Positions 7,431 to 14,425 of a DNA stretch of 64,000 nt are shown here, in pieces. Source of the stretch: CAYSCW01 sp964449165. GTDB taxonomy: Bacteria > Acidobacteriota > Aminicenantia > Aminicenantales > Aminicenantaceae. The notes beneath the pieces are model-generated. The model had not been told where the DNA came from, searched no databases, and saw only the letters and a program-made list of their open reading frames with translations. Position 1 is the stretch's first letter. Every line of letters begins with the position of its first letter. The position numbers were made by a program, and so were the translations under genes. The stretch spans positions 1-64,000 of the forward strand of contig CAYVAT010000009.1 of assembly GCA_964449165.1 (NCBI GenBank), written 5' to 3'.

Positions 7431-8522
7431 ATGATTGAGGAATTAGAAAAATTGAGTCTAACTCTTGACTTCGTCGCGAAAGATGACGCAATACGAATCA
7501 TAGATGTGGTAAATAACAAACTCGCCGACACGCTAAATGCTCATATTATTGATGTTCTCTGGAAGCAAGAAGGACAAGTCGGGGTAATTCTTAATCCATT
7601 TTCTAGTTTTAACAAATCCAAGCGAGGTGATTTAAAGGCTTATGAAATTCCAAAAGATCCTACCGAAAAGACCGGATTATGGACTTGGGTATATAAGAAT
7701 GAAAAGCCTATATGGATCGAAGAGATCAGAAGTAAGAATTTGAAAAAACCCATAAGAAATCTTGCTACAAGAAAGAACATTGGAACTAATTTCCTTAATA
7801 TTTTCAGAGGTACTGATTCTATCATGGCAATCCCTTTATTCTTTAGAAAAACTATTTGGGGTATTTACTCTGTGGAATCGCAGTTTTCTGGAAAGTTTAC
7901 CAGGGAAATCTTAGAGTATCTTGAAGATCTATCGAAACCAATTGCTATAATCCTTTGGAAAGCTGAGGCGCAGAAACTTAACCAGAAACACACACATGAC
8001 GCTGTTTCCATATTCGCTAATTTTATTCGCAAGTTTGAACCTACAACGCCTATACCCCAAGTCAGATCAGGATTGGTTGCACGACCCTTCAGGCGTGATT
8101 TCGAAATCATAGAAAACTCTGTAAAGCAATTTCTGAAGAAAAACGAAATTCTGGCCAAGCATTATGAACATCCCCCAGGAAGAGATTACGTTATAGATGG
8201 GATCATGAGAGAGATCAGATCCTCACATTTCGGAATTGTAGATATAACTGGGCTTAATCCTAACGTTATGATGGAACTTGGCATGATGATGATCCTCCAT
8301 AAGAAGTTCATCATCCTTCGCAGGATGGGTGACAAGAGAAAGCTCCCTTTCAATATCCGTCCTTACCATTTCTACGAATATAAAGTGGAACGAGGTGATA
8401 TTATTCAGATTTGGAACCCTGGAAAGAATATATTTGAGCCTATTGAACGAATACTAAGATCCTTTGTGAAAGAGCTTGAGGGCGATCCTAACTTTGTTGC
8501 AGCAAAGCCGTCGATACAATGA
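7431..8522 (+). CDS. GAF domain fused to a nucleoside 2-deoxyribosyltransferase-like domain
   Basis: A 363-residue soluble protein with two domains. Residues about 10-175 look like a GAF sensor domain (T-D-S-I-M-A-I-P-L-F-F-R, then I-W-G-I-Y-S-V-E-S-Q). Residues about 205-335 match the deoxyribosyltransferase/TIR-like superfamily. That region has a GLVARPF start, D-Y-V-I-D-G-I-M-R-E-I-R, G-I-V-D-I-T-G-L-N-P-N-V-M-M-E-L-G, and a basic P-F-N-I-R-P-Y-H close. Such domains bind or cleave nucleotides and in some bacteria serve as effectors that respond to a signal. The GAF part could be the ligand sensor; this is inference. AAAGGAGGG precedes the ATG. The gene is less A+T-rich than its neighbours. 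Confidence 0.7.
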   Translation: MIEELEKLSLTLDFVAKDDAIRIIDVVNNKLADTLNAHIIDVLWKQEGQVGVILNPFSSFNKSKRGDLKAYEIPKDPTEKTGLWTWVYKNEKPIWIEEIRSKNLKKPIRNLATRKNIGTNFLNIFRGTDSIMAIPLFFRKTIWGIYSVESQFSGKFTREILEYLEDLSKPIAIILWKAEAQKLNQKHTHDAVSIFANFIRKFEPTTPIPQVRSGLVARPFRRDFEIIENSVKQFLKKNEILAKHYEHPPGRDYVIDGIMREIRSSHFGIVDITGLNPNVMMELGMMMILHKKFIILRRMGDKRKLPFNIRPYHFYEYKVERGDIIQIWNPGKNIFEPIERILRSFVKELEGDPNFVAAKPSIQ

Positions 8523-8568
8523 AAATAATCCAAGGAGTCTTGAGGAATGAAAACTGAGTTTAGGCTAA

Positions 8569-8721
8569 ATGGGAATACTAGTCTTAGACATCTCTCACTT
8601 AATAGAACAACAGATCTCTCAACTACCTATTCTATTCAATGCTTTAACTAATACTAGTTTTCATCAGTTAAAGTTAGTGAATAGCGATGAGATCCTAATC
8701 GGGATTGATGATGCTTACTAG
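8569..8721 (+). CDS. Small hypothetical protein, 50 aa
   Basis: An open frame from ATG 8569 to TAG 8721 encodes a balanced 50-residue peptide beginning MGILVLDISHLIEQQ and ending I-L-I-G-I-D-D-A-Y. It lies in the same gene-then-repeat position as its neighbours: the stop is 32 bases before repeat copy 3. A strong AGGAG at about 8533-8537 points to another ATG at 8547 in a different frame, whose 34-codon frame stops early. The real gene may therefore start at 8547 and carry a frameshift. Function unknown. Confidence 0.4.
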   Translation: MGILVLDISHLIEQQISQLPILFNALTNTSFHQLKLVNSDEILIGIDDAY

Positions 8722-8753
8722 TGAATACTTTATATCCCAGAGTAGAAGAATTT

Positions 8754-8826
8754 GAGGCGCGTGGAGGCCCGCAGGCCTCCCGGGAAGAAATGACGCTGTG
8801 TGTTATCTGCCTTATAGGGAGGCGAA
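8754..8826 (+). repeat. Two-hairpin repeat, copy 3
   Basis: It opens GAGGCGCG, then has a perfect 7-bp hairpin GGAGGCC-CGCA-GGCCTCC (8763-8780). The core ATGACGCTGTG follows, then GTTATCTGCC, a second weak hairpin, and GGAGGCG. It is about 70 percent identical to copy 2 across the first 45 bases. Confidence 0.75.
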
Positions 8827-8970
8827 GCAAGGTTAAATTATTATCCATAAAGAAGGAAAATTTTTCAGGATAAATAAGAATGAAGAAACCTCCTGTTTCC
8901 AATCACATAAAATGGAAAAGAAGTTAATGTTTCGGGTAATAAATCACAGATTCTAAAAAGGAGGTATTTT

Positions 8971-9225
8971 ATGTCTACTCAACCCCCAAAATCTTTCAAG
9001 AACCCAACAATGGCCTCTACCCTGTCCTTATTTGTAATGGGACTTGGACAGATCTATAATGGACAAATAGGTAAAGGGATTATATTTATTATTCTGTATG
9101 CAATCTCTTGGCTATTGATGTTTGTTTTAATTGGCTTCATCACTACTCCTATACTTTGGATATGGGGAATGCTCGATGCTTACCGATCGGCTCAGGAGAT
9201 CAATGAAAAGATAGCTGCTGAATAG
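8971..9225 (+). CDS. TM2-type small membrane protein
   Basis: An 84-residue protein of the TM2/DUF5683-like group. A polar N-terminus is followed by the typical S-L-F-V-M-G-L-G-Q-I-Y-N-G-Q-I-G-K-G turn. Two hydrophobic segments follow (about residues 35-52 and 52-68), then a W-G-M-L-D-A-Y-R-S-A-Q-E-I-N close. These inner-membrane proteins are common and mostly of unknown function. AAAGGAGG precedes the ATG at good spacing. Composition is less A+T-rich than the genes around it. A repeat copy lies immediately after the stop. Confidence 0.8.
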   Translation: MSTQPPKSFKNPTMASTLSLFVMGLGQIYNGQIGKGIIFIILYAISWLLMFVLIGFITTPILWIWGMLDAYRSAQEINEKIAAE

Positions 9226-9228
9226 AAG

Positions 9229-9309
9229 TTATAGTCCATTAACTTTGGACTCTCATAGGCTGATATGACGCGCTGCGCATTATCCGCCTCATTTAAGAGA
9301 CGATTTGAA
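9229..9309 (+). repeat. Two-hairpin repeat, copy 4
   Basis: The first hairpin has a completely different sequence, AGTCCA-TTAACTT-TGGACT (9233-9251), but the same position and a perfect 6-bp stem. The conserved part follows: ATGACGCGCTGCGCATTATC and CGCCTC, then TTGAAATAAATAAATT as after copy 2. Conserved pairing with changed sequence argues for selection on structure. Confidence 0.65.
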
Positions 9310-9338
9310 ATAAATAAATTATCAAAAAGGAGAGAAGG

Positions 9339-9941
9339 ATGGAAAATAATGGATTAAGCTATTTATTAAGAGCGCATGAAATATATCGAAATGGATTAAT
9401 AGCTGAAGATACCGCCCTCTCCTCTCGTTCAAATAATTTACTTACATTCAATTCACTTTTAGCTATAGCTTTCGTTGGGACTTTACAGGAAGGCTTTAAT
9501 CTATGTTGGAAACCAATTTTATTATTTGGCATTCCAATTTTTGCAATCACTTTAAATATAATATGGACTTGGTTAGGTTGTCGAACAATGCTATCTTTTA
9601 TATTTTATTTTAAAAAAATGGAAGAAGTTGAAAACGATCTAAAGGATTCTAATTTTATAATAATGCCTTATTTAAAACATTTTAAATTTACAAACATCAG
9701 GAGTGAATATTGGAAAAAAAGCAAACGATGCTTATTCTCTTTAGTTAGCGTGAAAGCAGGGGCAAATATTATATTCTGTCTCGTATTGCCTCAAATTACA
9801 TACATTGTTTGGGTGGCTCTATTCGCCTTCGTTATAAATATAGCAAATTATATGATTGAGATCATAATAGGTATATTAATACTATCTCCATTTACTATAT
9901 TAGCAATTAAAATAATTGTCAAAATTTATAAAAATAAGTAA
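9339..9941 (+). CDS. Hypothetical membrane protein, 200 aa
   Basis: The protein has a charged N-terminal helix (residues 1-30), then hydrophobic segments at about 33-50, 55-80, 133-160 and 165-195, suggesting four membrane passes with a cytosolic loop in the middle. The layout (an S-R-S-N-N-L-L-T-F-N-S-L stretch before the first helix) recalls the RipA/SLATT-like small membrane proteins, some of which accompany defence effectors. I cannot assign it firmly. AAAGGAGAG precedes the ATG. The stop is 3 bases before the integrase remnant. Confidence 0.6.
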   Translation: MENNGLSYLLRAHEIYRNGLIAEDTALSSRSNNLLTFNSLLAIAFVGTLQEGFNLCWKPILLFGIPIFAITLNIIWTWLGCRTMLSFIFYFKKMEEVENDLKDSNFIIMPYLKHFKFTNIRSEYWKKSKRCLFSLVSVKAGANIIFCLVLPQITYIVWVALFAFVINIANYMIEIIIGILILSPFTILAIKIIVKIYKNK

Positions 9942-9943
9942 AA

Positions 9944-10198
9944 ATGACCCTCCGCAAAGTCGGCAAATATTACTGGCTCTACATCCGGATTAAAGGCAAG
10001 CGGATCCAGAGATCTCTCTATACTGATAATAAGCTCGAGGCCTTGGACAGATACAAAGAGAAAAAAGAAGCCCTCATAACTTAATATGATATGGAAAAGG
10101 TTAAATTCTCCAAATTTTACGAGAAATACCTAGATTAGGCTTCGTCATTCTCCCAATCATCCTTTTCCCCGATTAAGTTAGACTTCAGCACGAATTAA
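9944..10198 (+). pseudogene. Decayed tyrosine recombinase (phage-type integrase), N-terminus only
   Basis: From ATG 9944 the frame gives an arm-binding, integrase-like start: MTLRKVGKYYWLYIRIKGKR followed by I-Q-R-S-L-Y-T-D-N-K. It is broken by TAA at 10082-10084 and resumes in the same frame with a core-binding-like stretch (K-F-S-K-F-Y-E-K-Y-L-D). A TAG at 10136-10138 (where Tyr is expected) and a third stop at 10196 follow. No catalytic domain with the R-H-R-Y residues is found downstream. It is the only recombinase trace in the island and shows that a mobile element once lay here. Confidence 0.65.
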
Positions 10199-10826
10199 TC
10201 CTTGGCAAATTAACGATCTTTTGTAATAGAAAAAGTCTGGTCTGATAATTTATCTAGACTTCAATATCAGTCACTCCATTCCGCGCTAATAATCTTTCAA
10301 CAGTTCTGGTTCCCGGATATTATTTCATTTGTGCGATTTCATAATGAGATTTTTTGCTTATAATCTTATCTGCATCACAAATCATAATTATAGAGTTGAA
10401 CAGCATAAGGGAGAGAAGAATTGAAATGAAGGTGATTGCTATTTTAGTTAAGTCTATTTTTAAGCTCATATTAGCCTCCATTTTTCATGTCTTATTTGAG
10501 AACATATTTTCAATCTTTATTGTTAAGAGGGAATAAAATTTCTGTTAAATGTATGTTAATTTCATTGAGAGTCAATTCTGAAGAAATTTTTCAGATTTTA
10601 TTCTTATAAATAAAGCTGTAACCTTTTATAAAATTACGGAAATCATGCAGACAAAAAAAGACATTGTATGCATTTCATAGGACAAAAAAGGGCATAATAG
10701 GACATTTCGGATTATTTTGAATTATTTTGTTGATTTCTCTGACTAAAATAAATAAATAAAATTTTAGGGAATAATATAAATTAAAGGGGATATAAAAAGC
10801 CTTTAGTCCCTTTTAAGATTGAGTTA
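10199..10826. other. Long intergenic stretch, degraded
   Basis: There is no convincing gene in these 628 bases. A 36-codon hydrophobic frame from ATG 10426 to 10536 has only a weak upstream GGGAG and is doubtful. The right end is very A+T-rich and holds the repeat copies at 10650-10710, plus possible promoter DNA for the SH3-like gene. It is probably remains of the element that carried the integrase. Confidence 0.5.
10650..10710. repeat. Right-hand copies of the GACAAAAAAGG direct repeat
   Basis: Two units in tandem start GACAAAAAA at 10650 and 10681. The second (10681-10710) matches 5729-5758 at 24 of 30 positions. Within the second unit, GGGCAT and GGACAT form a further short repeat. See the left copy for interpretation. 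Confidence 0.5.
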
Positions 10827-11195
10827 ATGGGAGTTCAGGTGAAGACTTTCAAAAGCTTCCTGCTGCTGTCAGCTTTGTTGATATTAACTATTATTGTTAT
10901 TTCCACATTTAATAAGACATCAAAGCCAAAGGTCAACTTTAAGGCAGAAACAGAAAAGCCGTCAATATATGTATCAATAATTGAACACCCCGCAAATCTA
11001 AGGATAAATCCGGATAATATGAAAATCACATTGACAAAAATACCTGTAGGAACGAAATTACAAGTGTTGGATAAATGCAAGTGGGTAAGTCCAGGAAAAT
11101 TAAGAGGAAAAAGGGTCAAAGTCATTTGGTATAAGGTCAAATATCAAAACAAAACAGGATGGATAAGTGAGCACACCTGTAAGGTTGAAGAATGA
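10827..11195 (+). CDS. Membrane-anchored SH3-like (SH3b) domain protein
   Basis: A 122-residue protein with an uncleaved N-terminal hydrophobic anchor (residues 10-28). A bacterial SH3 fold spans about residues 48-118, with A-N-L-R-I-N-P, a K-I-P-V-G-T-K-L-Q-V-L turn and a closing Y-Q-N-K-T-G-W-I. SH3b domains outside the cytoplasm usually bind cell wall or peptides. The exposed domain should face the periplasm. No strong ribosome site is seen before the ATG. Partner and role are unknown. Confidence 0.7.
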   Translation: MGVQVKTFKSFLLLSALLILTIIVISTFNKTSKPKVNFKAETEKPSIYVSIIEHPANLRINPDNMKITLTKIPVGTKLQVLDKCKWVSPGKLRGKRVKVIWYKVKYQNKTGWISEHTCKVEE

Positions 11196-11260
11196 TGAAG
11201 AAAGTGGAGACTCCTGAGGCCGCCCGAGGATTGAAAAAATCGGCAAAAAAGGAGTAAGAA

Positions 11261-11731
11261 ATGAACAATAAAGATAAAGACACTCCAAAAGAAGATCATA
11301 AGAAATTGCTGGATCTTCATCGAGGAATAACTGAATTAGAAAAACTGGAAGCTGAAAGAGAGCAAAAAAAGAATGAGATGAATGAAATCACAAGAAAAAT
11401 TCACAAGCTTTTTGACCATGAAAAAAAAGGGATTATGATCCTCCAAGAGGCATTCATAAAATATGTTAATCCCTATTTAACGGGATTATTAGGATACACT
11501 CCTGAAGAGGCTATTGGAAAACCATTTGTTCTTTATCTCGATCATGAGGAAATACCCAAGGTAACCAAGCTGTACGCGAATCGCTTAGCAGGCGAGGATG
11601 TCCCGATTATATACGAGACAAAAGCTCTACATAAAAACGGAAATACTATTCGTATTGAAATAAGTGCCAGCGAAGTCAAATATCAAGGAAAACCTGCTGA
11701 TTTTGTTATCATAAAGAAAATCGATAAATAG
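11261..11731 (+). CDS. PAS-domain protein, 156 aa
   Basis: Residues 10-50 form a charged coiled coil. Residues 55-155 are one PAS domain with the standard G-I-M-I-L-Q-E-A-F-I-K-Y-V-N-P opening, an L-G-Y-T-P-E-E-A-I-G-K-P-F block, and a C-terminal sheet around H-K-N-G-N-T-I-R-I-E. No output domain (kinase, HTH or cyclase) is attached, so it would work by binding a partner or as a stand-alone sensor. AAAAAGGAG precedes the ATG. It is followed by repeat copy 6. Confidence 0.8.
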   Translation: MNNKDKDTPKEDHKKLLDLHRGITELEKLEAEREQKKNEMNEITRKIHKLFDHEKKGIMILQEAFIKYVNPYLTGLLGYTPEEAIGKPFVLYLDHEEIPKVTKLYANRLAGEDVPIIYETKALHKNGNTIRIEISASEVKYQGKPADFVIIKKIDK

Positions 11732-11743
11732 AAAAAAGAAATA

Positions 11744-11816
11744 GAGTCGCATGGAGGCCTGGAGACCCCTAGGATATGCGGGACACTGCAGGTTATCCGC
11801 TTTATAGGATAAGCCC
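11744..11816 (+). repeat. Two-hairpin repeat, copy 6
   Basis: It opens GAGTCGCATGGAGGCC as copies 2 and 3 do. The first stem is degenerate, but the second hairpin is perfect: TTATCC (11793-11798) pairs with GGATAA (11807-11812). It lies 12 bases after the PAS gene stop. Confidence 0.65.
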
Positions 11817-11883
11817 AAGAAGAGAGAAAAATCCTCAGAAGAAGAGAGAGATAAATAGTGTTTAAGAGAAGAGGCGAATTGCT

Positions 11884-12558
11884 ATGAGGGAAAAGAAATG
11901 TAATTATATTTTCTTCTTTGCCATCATCATCTTATCGCTTTCCTCTATGGATATAGCATATCAAAATCAAGATTTGAAACTCACGATCACTATCTTTCTT
12001 ATCCCTCCCCACCAGAGTATTGTTAAAGGTGGTGAGCCTCTTCCAGCAAAAGAAGGAGAAGTAGGAGGGGTAAGAGGTGAGCAGATCGGAGGATATGTAA
12101 CTGCCTCATTCCCAGACGGGATTGTCCTATTTGAATCAGATTTGTTTAAGAGTATTGAAGACTTTACAAAAAGTATTAAAGAACATGTAAGATTCTGCTG
12201 TCCTGAGGTAGTAAGTATTTTGCCGCTTTCTAAAGCAAATATTCTCATTGACACTGAGAACCTTGAAGCTTCAGTTATCAACAAAGAGCTGTATGCGCCT
12301 CCACCAGAGTATAGTAGAGAATATTCGCTCAAGGTACAACCTCTCTCGATCGAGAATGAGGAAGCCGTTTTGAAAGTAAAATTCTCCATCAAAATAAAAC
12401 CTACAGATAGAGAAAAAAAGGAATTACTAAACCAGACACTTGGAATAAAGTTTCCAAAGACTCTACTAGTTGGTTTCCCCGCTAAAGAAGACGGTCATAG
12501 AGGTACTGTTTACTGGCTTGCGTTCTCCTTTTCTGTTGATGAAAAAAAGACTTTTTAG
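11884..12558 (+). CDS. Secreted hypothetical protein, 224 aa
   Basis: The N-terminus has a signal-like or anchor hydrophobic segment (residues 8-25). The rest is soluble and beta-rich, with a G-Y-V-T-A-S-F-P-D-G region and a C-terminal L-L-V-G-F-P-A-K-E-D-G-H-R-G-T-V-Y-W-L-A block. I do not recognise a Pfam family. The stop overlaps the galU fragment on the other strand, so the end of this frame may have been altered by the junction. GAAGAGGCG lies shortly before the ATG as a plausible ribosome site. Confidence 0.55.
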   Translation: MREKKCNYIFFFAIIILSLSSMDIAYQNQDLKLTITIFLIPPHQSIVKGGEPLPAKEGEVGGVRGEQIGGYVTASFPDGIVLFESDLFKSIEDFTKSIKEHVRFCCPEVVSILPLSKANILIDTENLEASVINKELYAPPPEYSREYSLKVQPLSIENEEAVLKVKFSIKIKPTDREKKELLNQTLGIKFPKTLLVGFPAKEDGHRGTVYWLAFSFSVDEKKTF

Positions 12559-12693
12559 AAGGATTTGAGATAATCCTTAAGCTTGTGGCTGAATTCTGGC
12601 CGCTTCAAGGCAAGGTCGATAGTGGCCTCGATGAAGTCTAACTTATCACCGGTATCGTAGCGCATCCCTTCGAAGACTATTCTCCTTACACGG
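12555..12693 (-). pseudogene. Broken copy of the galU 3' end
   Basis: The minus strand encodes a close copy of the GalU C-terminus (G-D-K-L-D-F-I-E-A-T-I-D-L-A-L-K-R-P-E-F and onward). It aligns with 13474-13600 at roughly 85 percent identity over 120 bases, including 34 identical bases in the middle. Upstream of about 12693 the resemblance stops, so only the last 45 or so codons are present. It cannot make an enzyme. Together with the real galU it brackets the TudS-related gene. Confidence 0.7.
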
Positions 12694-12817
12694 ATAGGAA
12701 TGTCAAGGCAATAGATGATCAAAGACGATTCAAGACGGACAACATGTTGAGTGAATTCATTATGTATGAGTTGAAACTCAAGGCATAAAACGATATCGTA
12801 TAGAAAAATGTCATCGG

Positions 12818-13393
12818 ATGAGGTCTCCATTGAAAGATAAAAGAAGCGGACGGCTTGTGGTTGTATCTCACTGCATATTAAACGTACATTCGCTGGAGGA
12901 TGAGCTTGCGATCTATCCAGGAGCGGAAGAGGAAGTGGTCGCGCTTTTGATCGAAAAGGGCGTTGGAATCTACCAAATTCCCTGCCCTGAGTTAGAATTG
13001 TCAGGGATTTTTCGTAAGGCTTTGCCCAAGGATTCTTACGATCATCCAAAAATCAGGGCTTCTTACAGAGAGTTGGCTGAAAAGATATGCAAGACCTTAA
13101 AAATGTATGTGAAGAAAGGTTATGAAATTGTGGCGATTATCGGAGCAGAGGCGAGTCCGACGTGTGGAGTAGATGTTGTGGGCCGTTGGAAAAAGGATGC
13201 CAAAGGCAAAAAGGTGTTTCCGAAGGATGTTGAGTTTGTTCCTGGCAGAGGAGTGTTTATGGAAGAATTTGAAGCTACACTTGAGAATATCGATGTGCAT
13301 CCGGAATGGGTGGGGATTCCCGGAAAATCCCTCAGGTCGCTCCGGCCCAAGAGTTTCAGAGAGACTTTGGATAGGCTCGAAAGAATTTTATAA
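12818..13393 (+). CDS. TudS-related putative desulfidase (DUF523-like)
   Basis: A 191-residue soluble protein matching the DUF523/TudS-related group. TudS desulfurases hold a [4Fe-4S] cluster on three cysteines and remove sulfur from thiouracil. The three matching cysteines are C19 (V-V-S-H-C-I-L-N), C56 (I-P-C-P-E-L) and C116 (S-P-T-C-G-V), in the expected order and spacing. The subgroup here lacks a tested substrate, so desulfidase activity is inferred. The ribosome site is weak, so the start is less sure. It is sandwiched between the galU fragment and a repeat copy. Confidence 0.75.
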   Translation: MRSPLKDKRSGRLVVVSHCILNVHSLEDELAIYPGAEEEVVALLIEKGVGIYQIPCPELELSGIFRKALPKDSYDHPKIRASYRELAEKICKTLKMYVKKGYEIVAIIGAEASPTCGVDVVGRWKKDAKGKKVFPKDVEFVPGRGVFMEEFEATLENIDVHPEWVGIPGKSLRSLRPKSFRETLDRLERIL

Positions 13394-13456
13394 GTCGCCC
13401 GGAGGCTTCCAGATAAGAAATTGTGCTGTGCGTAACCGCTTTATATGATAAAGGGA
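13393..13456 (+). repeat. Two-hairpin repeat, copy 7
   Basis: It begins at the last base of the TudS-related stop codon with AAGTCGCCCGGAGGC, followed by AGATAAGAAATTGTGCTGTG. A perfect hairpin CTTTAT-ATG-ATAAAG (13439-13453) closes it. It is the right-most copy, 18 bases from the galU stop codon. Confidence 0.6.
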
Positions 13457-13473
13457 GAAACGAAAGTATACTC

Positions 13474-14331
13474 TCAGAGGGACTTGAGGTAATCCCTAAG
13501 CTTCTGGGCGAATTCGGGCCGCTTCAAGGCAAGGTCGATAGTGGCCTCGATGAAGCCCAGCTTGTCGCCGGCATCATAGCGTTTCCCTTCGAAGAGATAT
13601 CCATAGACCGGCCTTCTTCCGAGAAGAAGCCTTATGGAATCTGTGATCTGGATCTCGCCTCTCTTGTCAGGCTGGGTTTCTTTAATAGCCTGAAATATAT
13701 CCGGGTTAAAGACGTACCTTCCCAGAATTCCTAGATCGGAAAAAGCTCTCTCTGGGCCGGGCTTCTCGATCATGTCCTCCACTTGAAACACCCGCTCAGA
13801 GATCTGTTTGGGCTTGATAATGCCGTATTTCCTGGTCCCTTCCTCATCCACACGCCCGAGAACGATGACAGCAGAATCCAACTCTTCGAATGCATCGATA
13901 AGCTGTTTGATGCAGGGTGTAGGGCAGACAAATATATCATCGGGTAGTAAGACAGCAAAAGGTTCATCACCCACATAATCCTCAGCCATCAAGATGGCAT
14001 GACCTAATCCCAAGGCCTCTTTCTGCCGGATGTAGCAGAATTCGGCCAGATCGGAAATTCTCCTGACCTCTTTCAAAAAATCAAGCTTCCCCTTCTGTTC
14101 CAAGAACTGCTCCAGCTCCGCACTCCTGTCAAAATGATCCTCCATTGTGGATTTGCCTCGGCTGGTTATGATGGCGATGTTTTCAATTCCCGACTCCACT
14201 GCCTCCTCAACCGCATACTGGATGAGAGGCTTGTCCACAACAGCCAGCATTTCTTTGGGCTGCGCTTTGGTGGCCGGCAGAAATCTTGTCCCGAATCCAG
14301 CAGCAGGAATGACCGCTTTTTGGACTTTCAT
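13474..14331 (-). CDS. galU: UTP-glucose-1-phosphate uridylyltransferase
   Basis: A 285-residue cytoplasmic enzyme that makes UDP-glucose from UTP and glucose 1-phosphate for cell-surface sugars. The nucleotide-binding loop A-G-F-G-T-R-F-L-P-A-T-K (residues 11-22) and the P-K-E-M-L-A-V-V-D-K-P segment are standard for bacterial GalU, as is the length. The ATG is followed by the usual K-x-Q-K-A-V-I-P-A-A-G-F opening; the GAGGTAAAG upstream supports it. The gene stands alone at the right edge of the island. Confidence 0.95.
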   Translation of the reverse strand: MKVQKAVIPAAGFGTRFLPATKAQPKEMLAVVDKPLIQYAVEEAVESGIENIAIITSRGKSTMEDHFDRSAELEQFLEQKGKLDFLKEVRRISDLAEFCYIRQKEALGLGHAILMAEDYVGDEPFAVLLPDDIFVCPTPCIKQLIDAFEELDSAVIVLGRVDEEGTRKYGIIKPKQISERVFQVEDMIEKPGPERAFSDLGILGRYVFNPDIFQAIKETQPDKRGEIQITDSIRLLLGRRPVYGYLFEGKRYDAGDKLGFIEATIDLALKRPEFAQKLRDYLKSL

Positions 14332-14425
14332 CTTTACCTCTCTATAGTTTGGACACTACCTTTATATTTTTCTTTTTGAAATCATGGCTCCAGACGAATC
14401 GATGGGTGTTTATGGCTGCTTGGTC

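Noticed and set aside
10354..10536. Plus-strand frame of 60 codons from TTG
   Set aside because: Low-complexity hydrophobic sequence in A+T-rich DNA without a start signal.
11196..11260. Possible repeat copy 5 after the SH3-like gene
   Set aside because: GTGGAGACTCCTGAGGCCGCC recalls the repeat opening, but the core TGACGCTG and the second hairpin are missing, so I did not list it.
12555..13049. Open frame of 164 codons on the minus strand
   Set aside because: Only its last 45 codons resemble GalU; the front overlaps the well-supported TudS-related gene and has no family or ribosome site. I treat it as a galU fragment.
6366..13456. Integron attC sites
   Set aside because: The copies lack the RYYYAAC and GTTRRRY end boxes, and no integron integrase is present in the window. 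The integrase remnant has a phage-type N-terminus.
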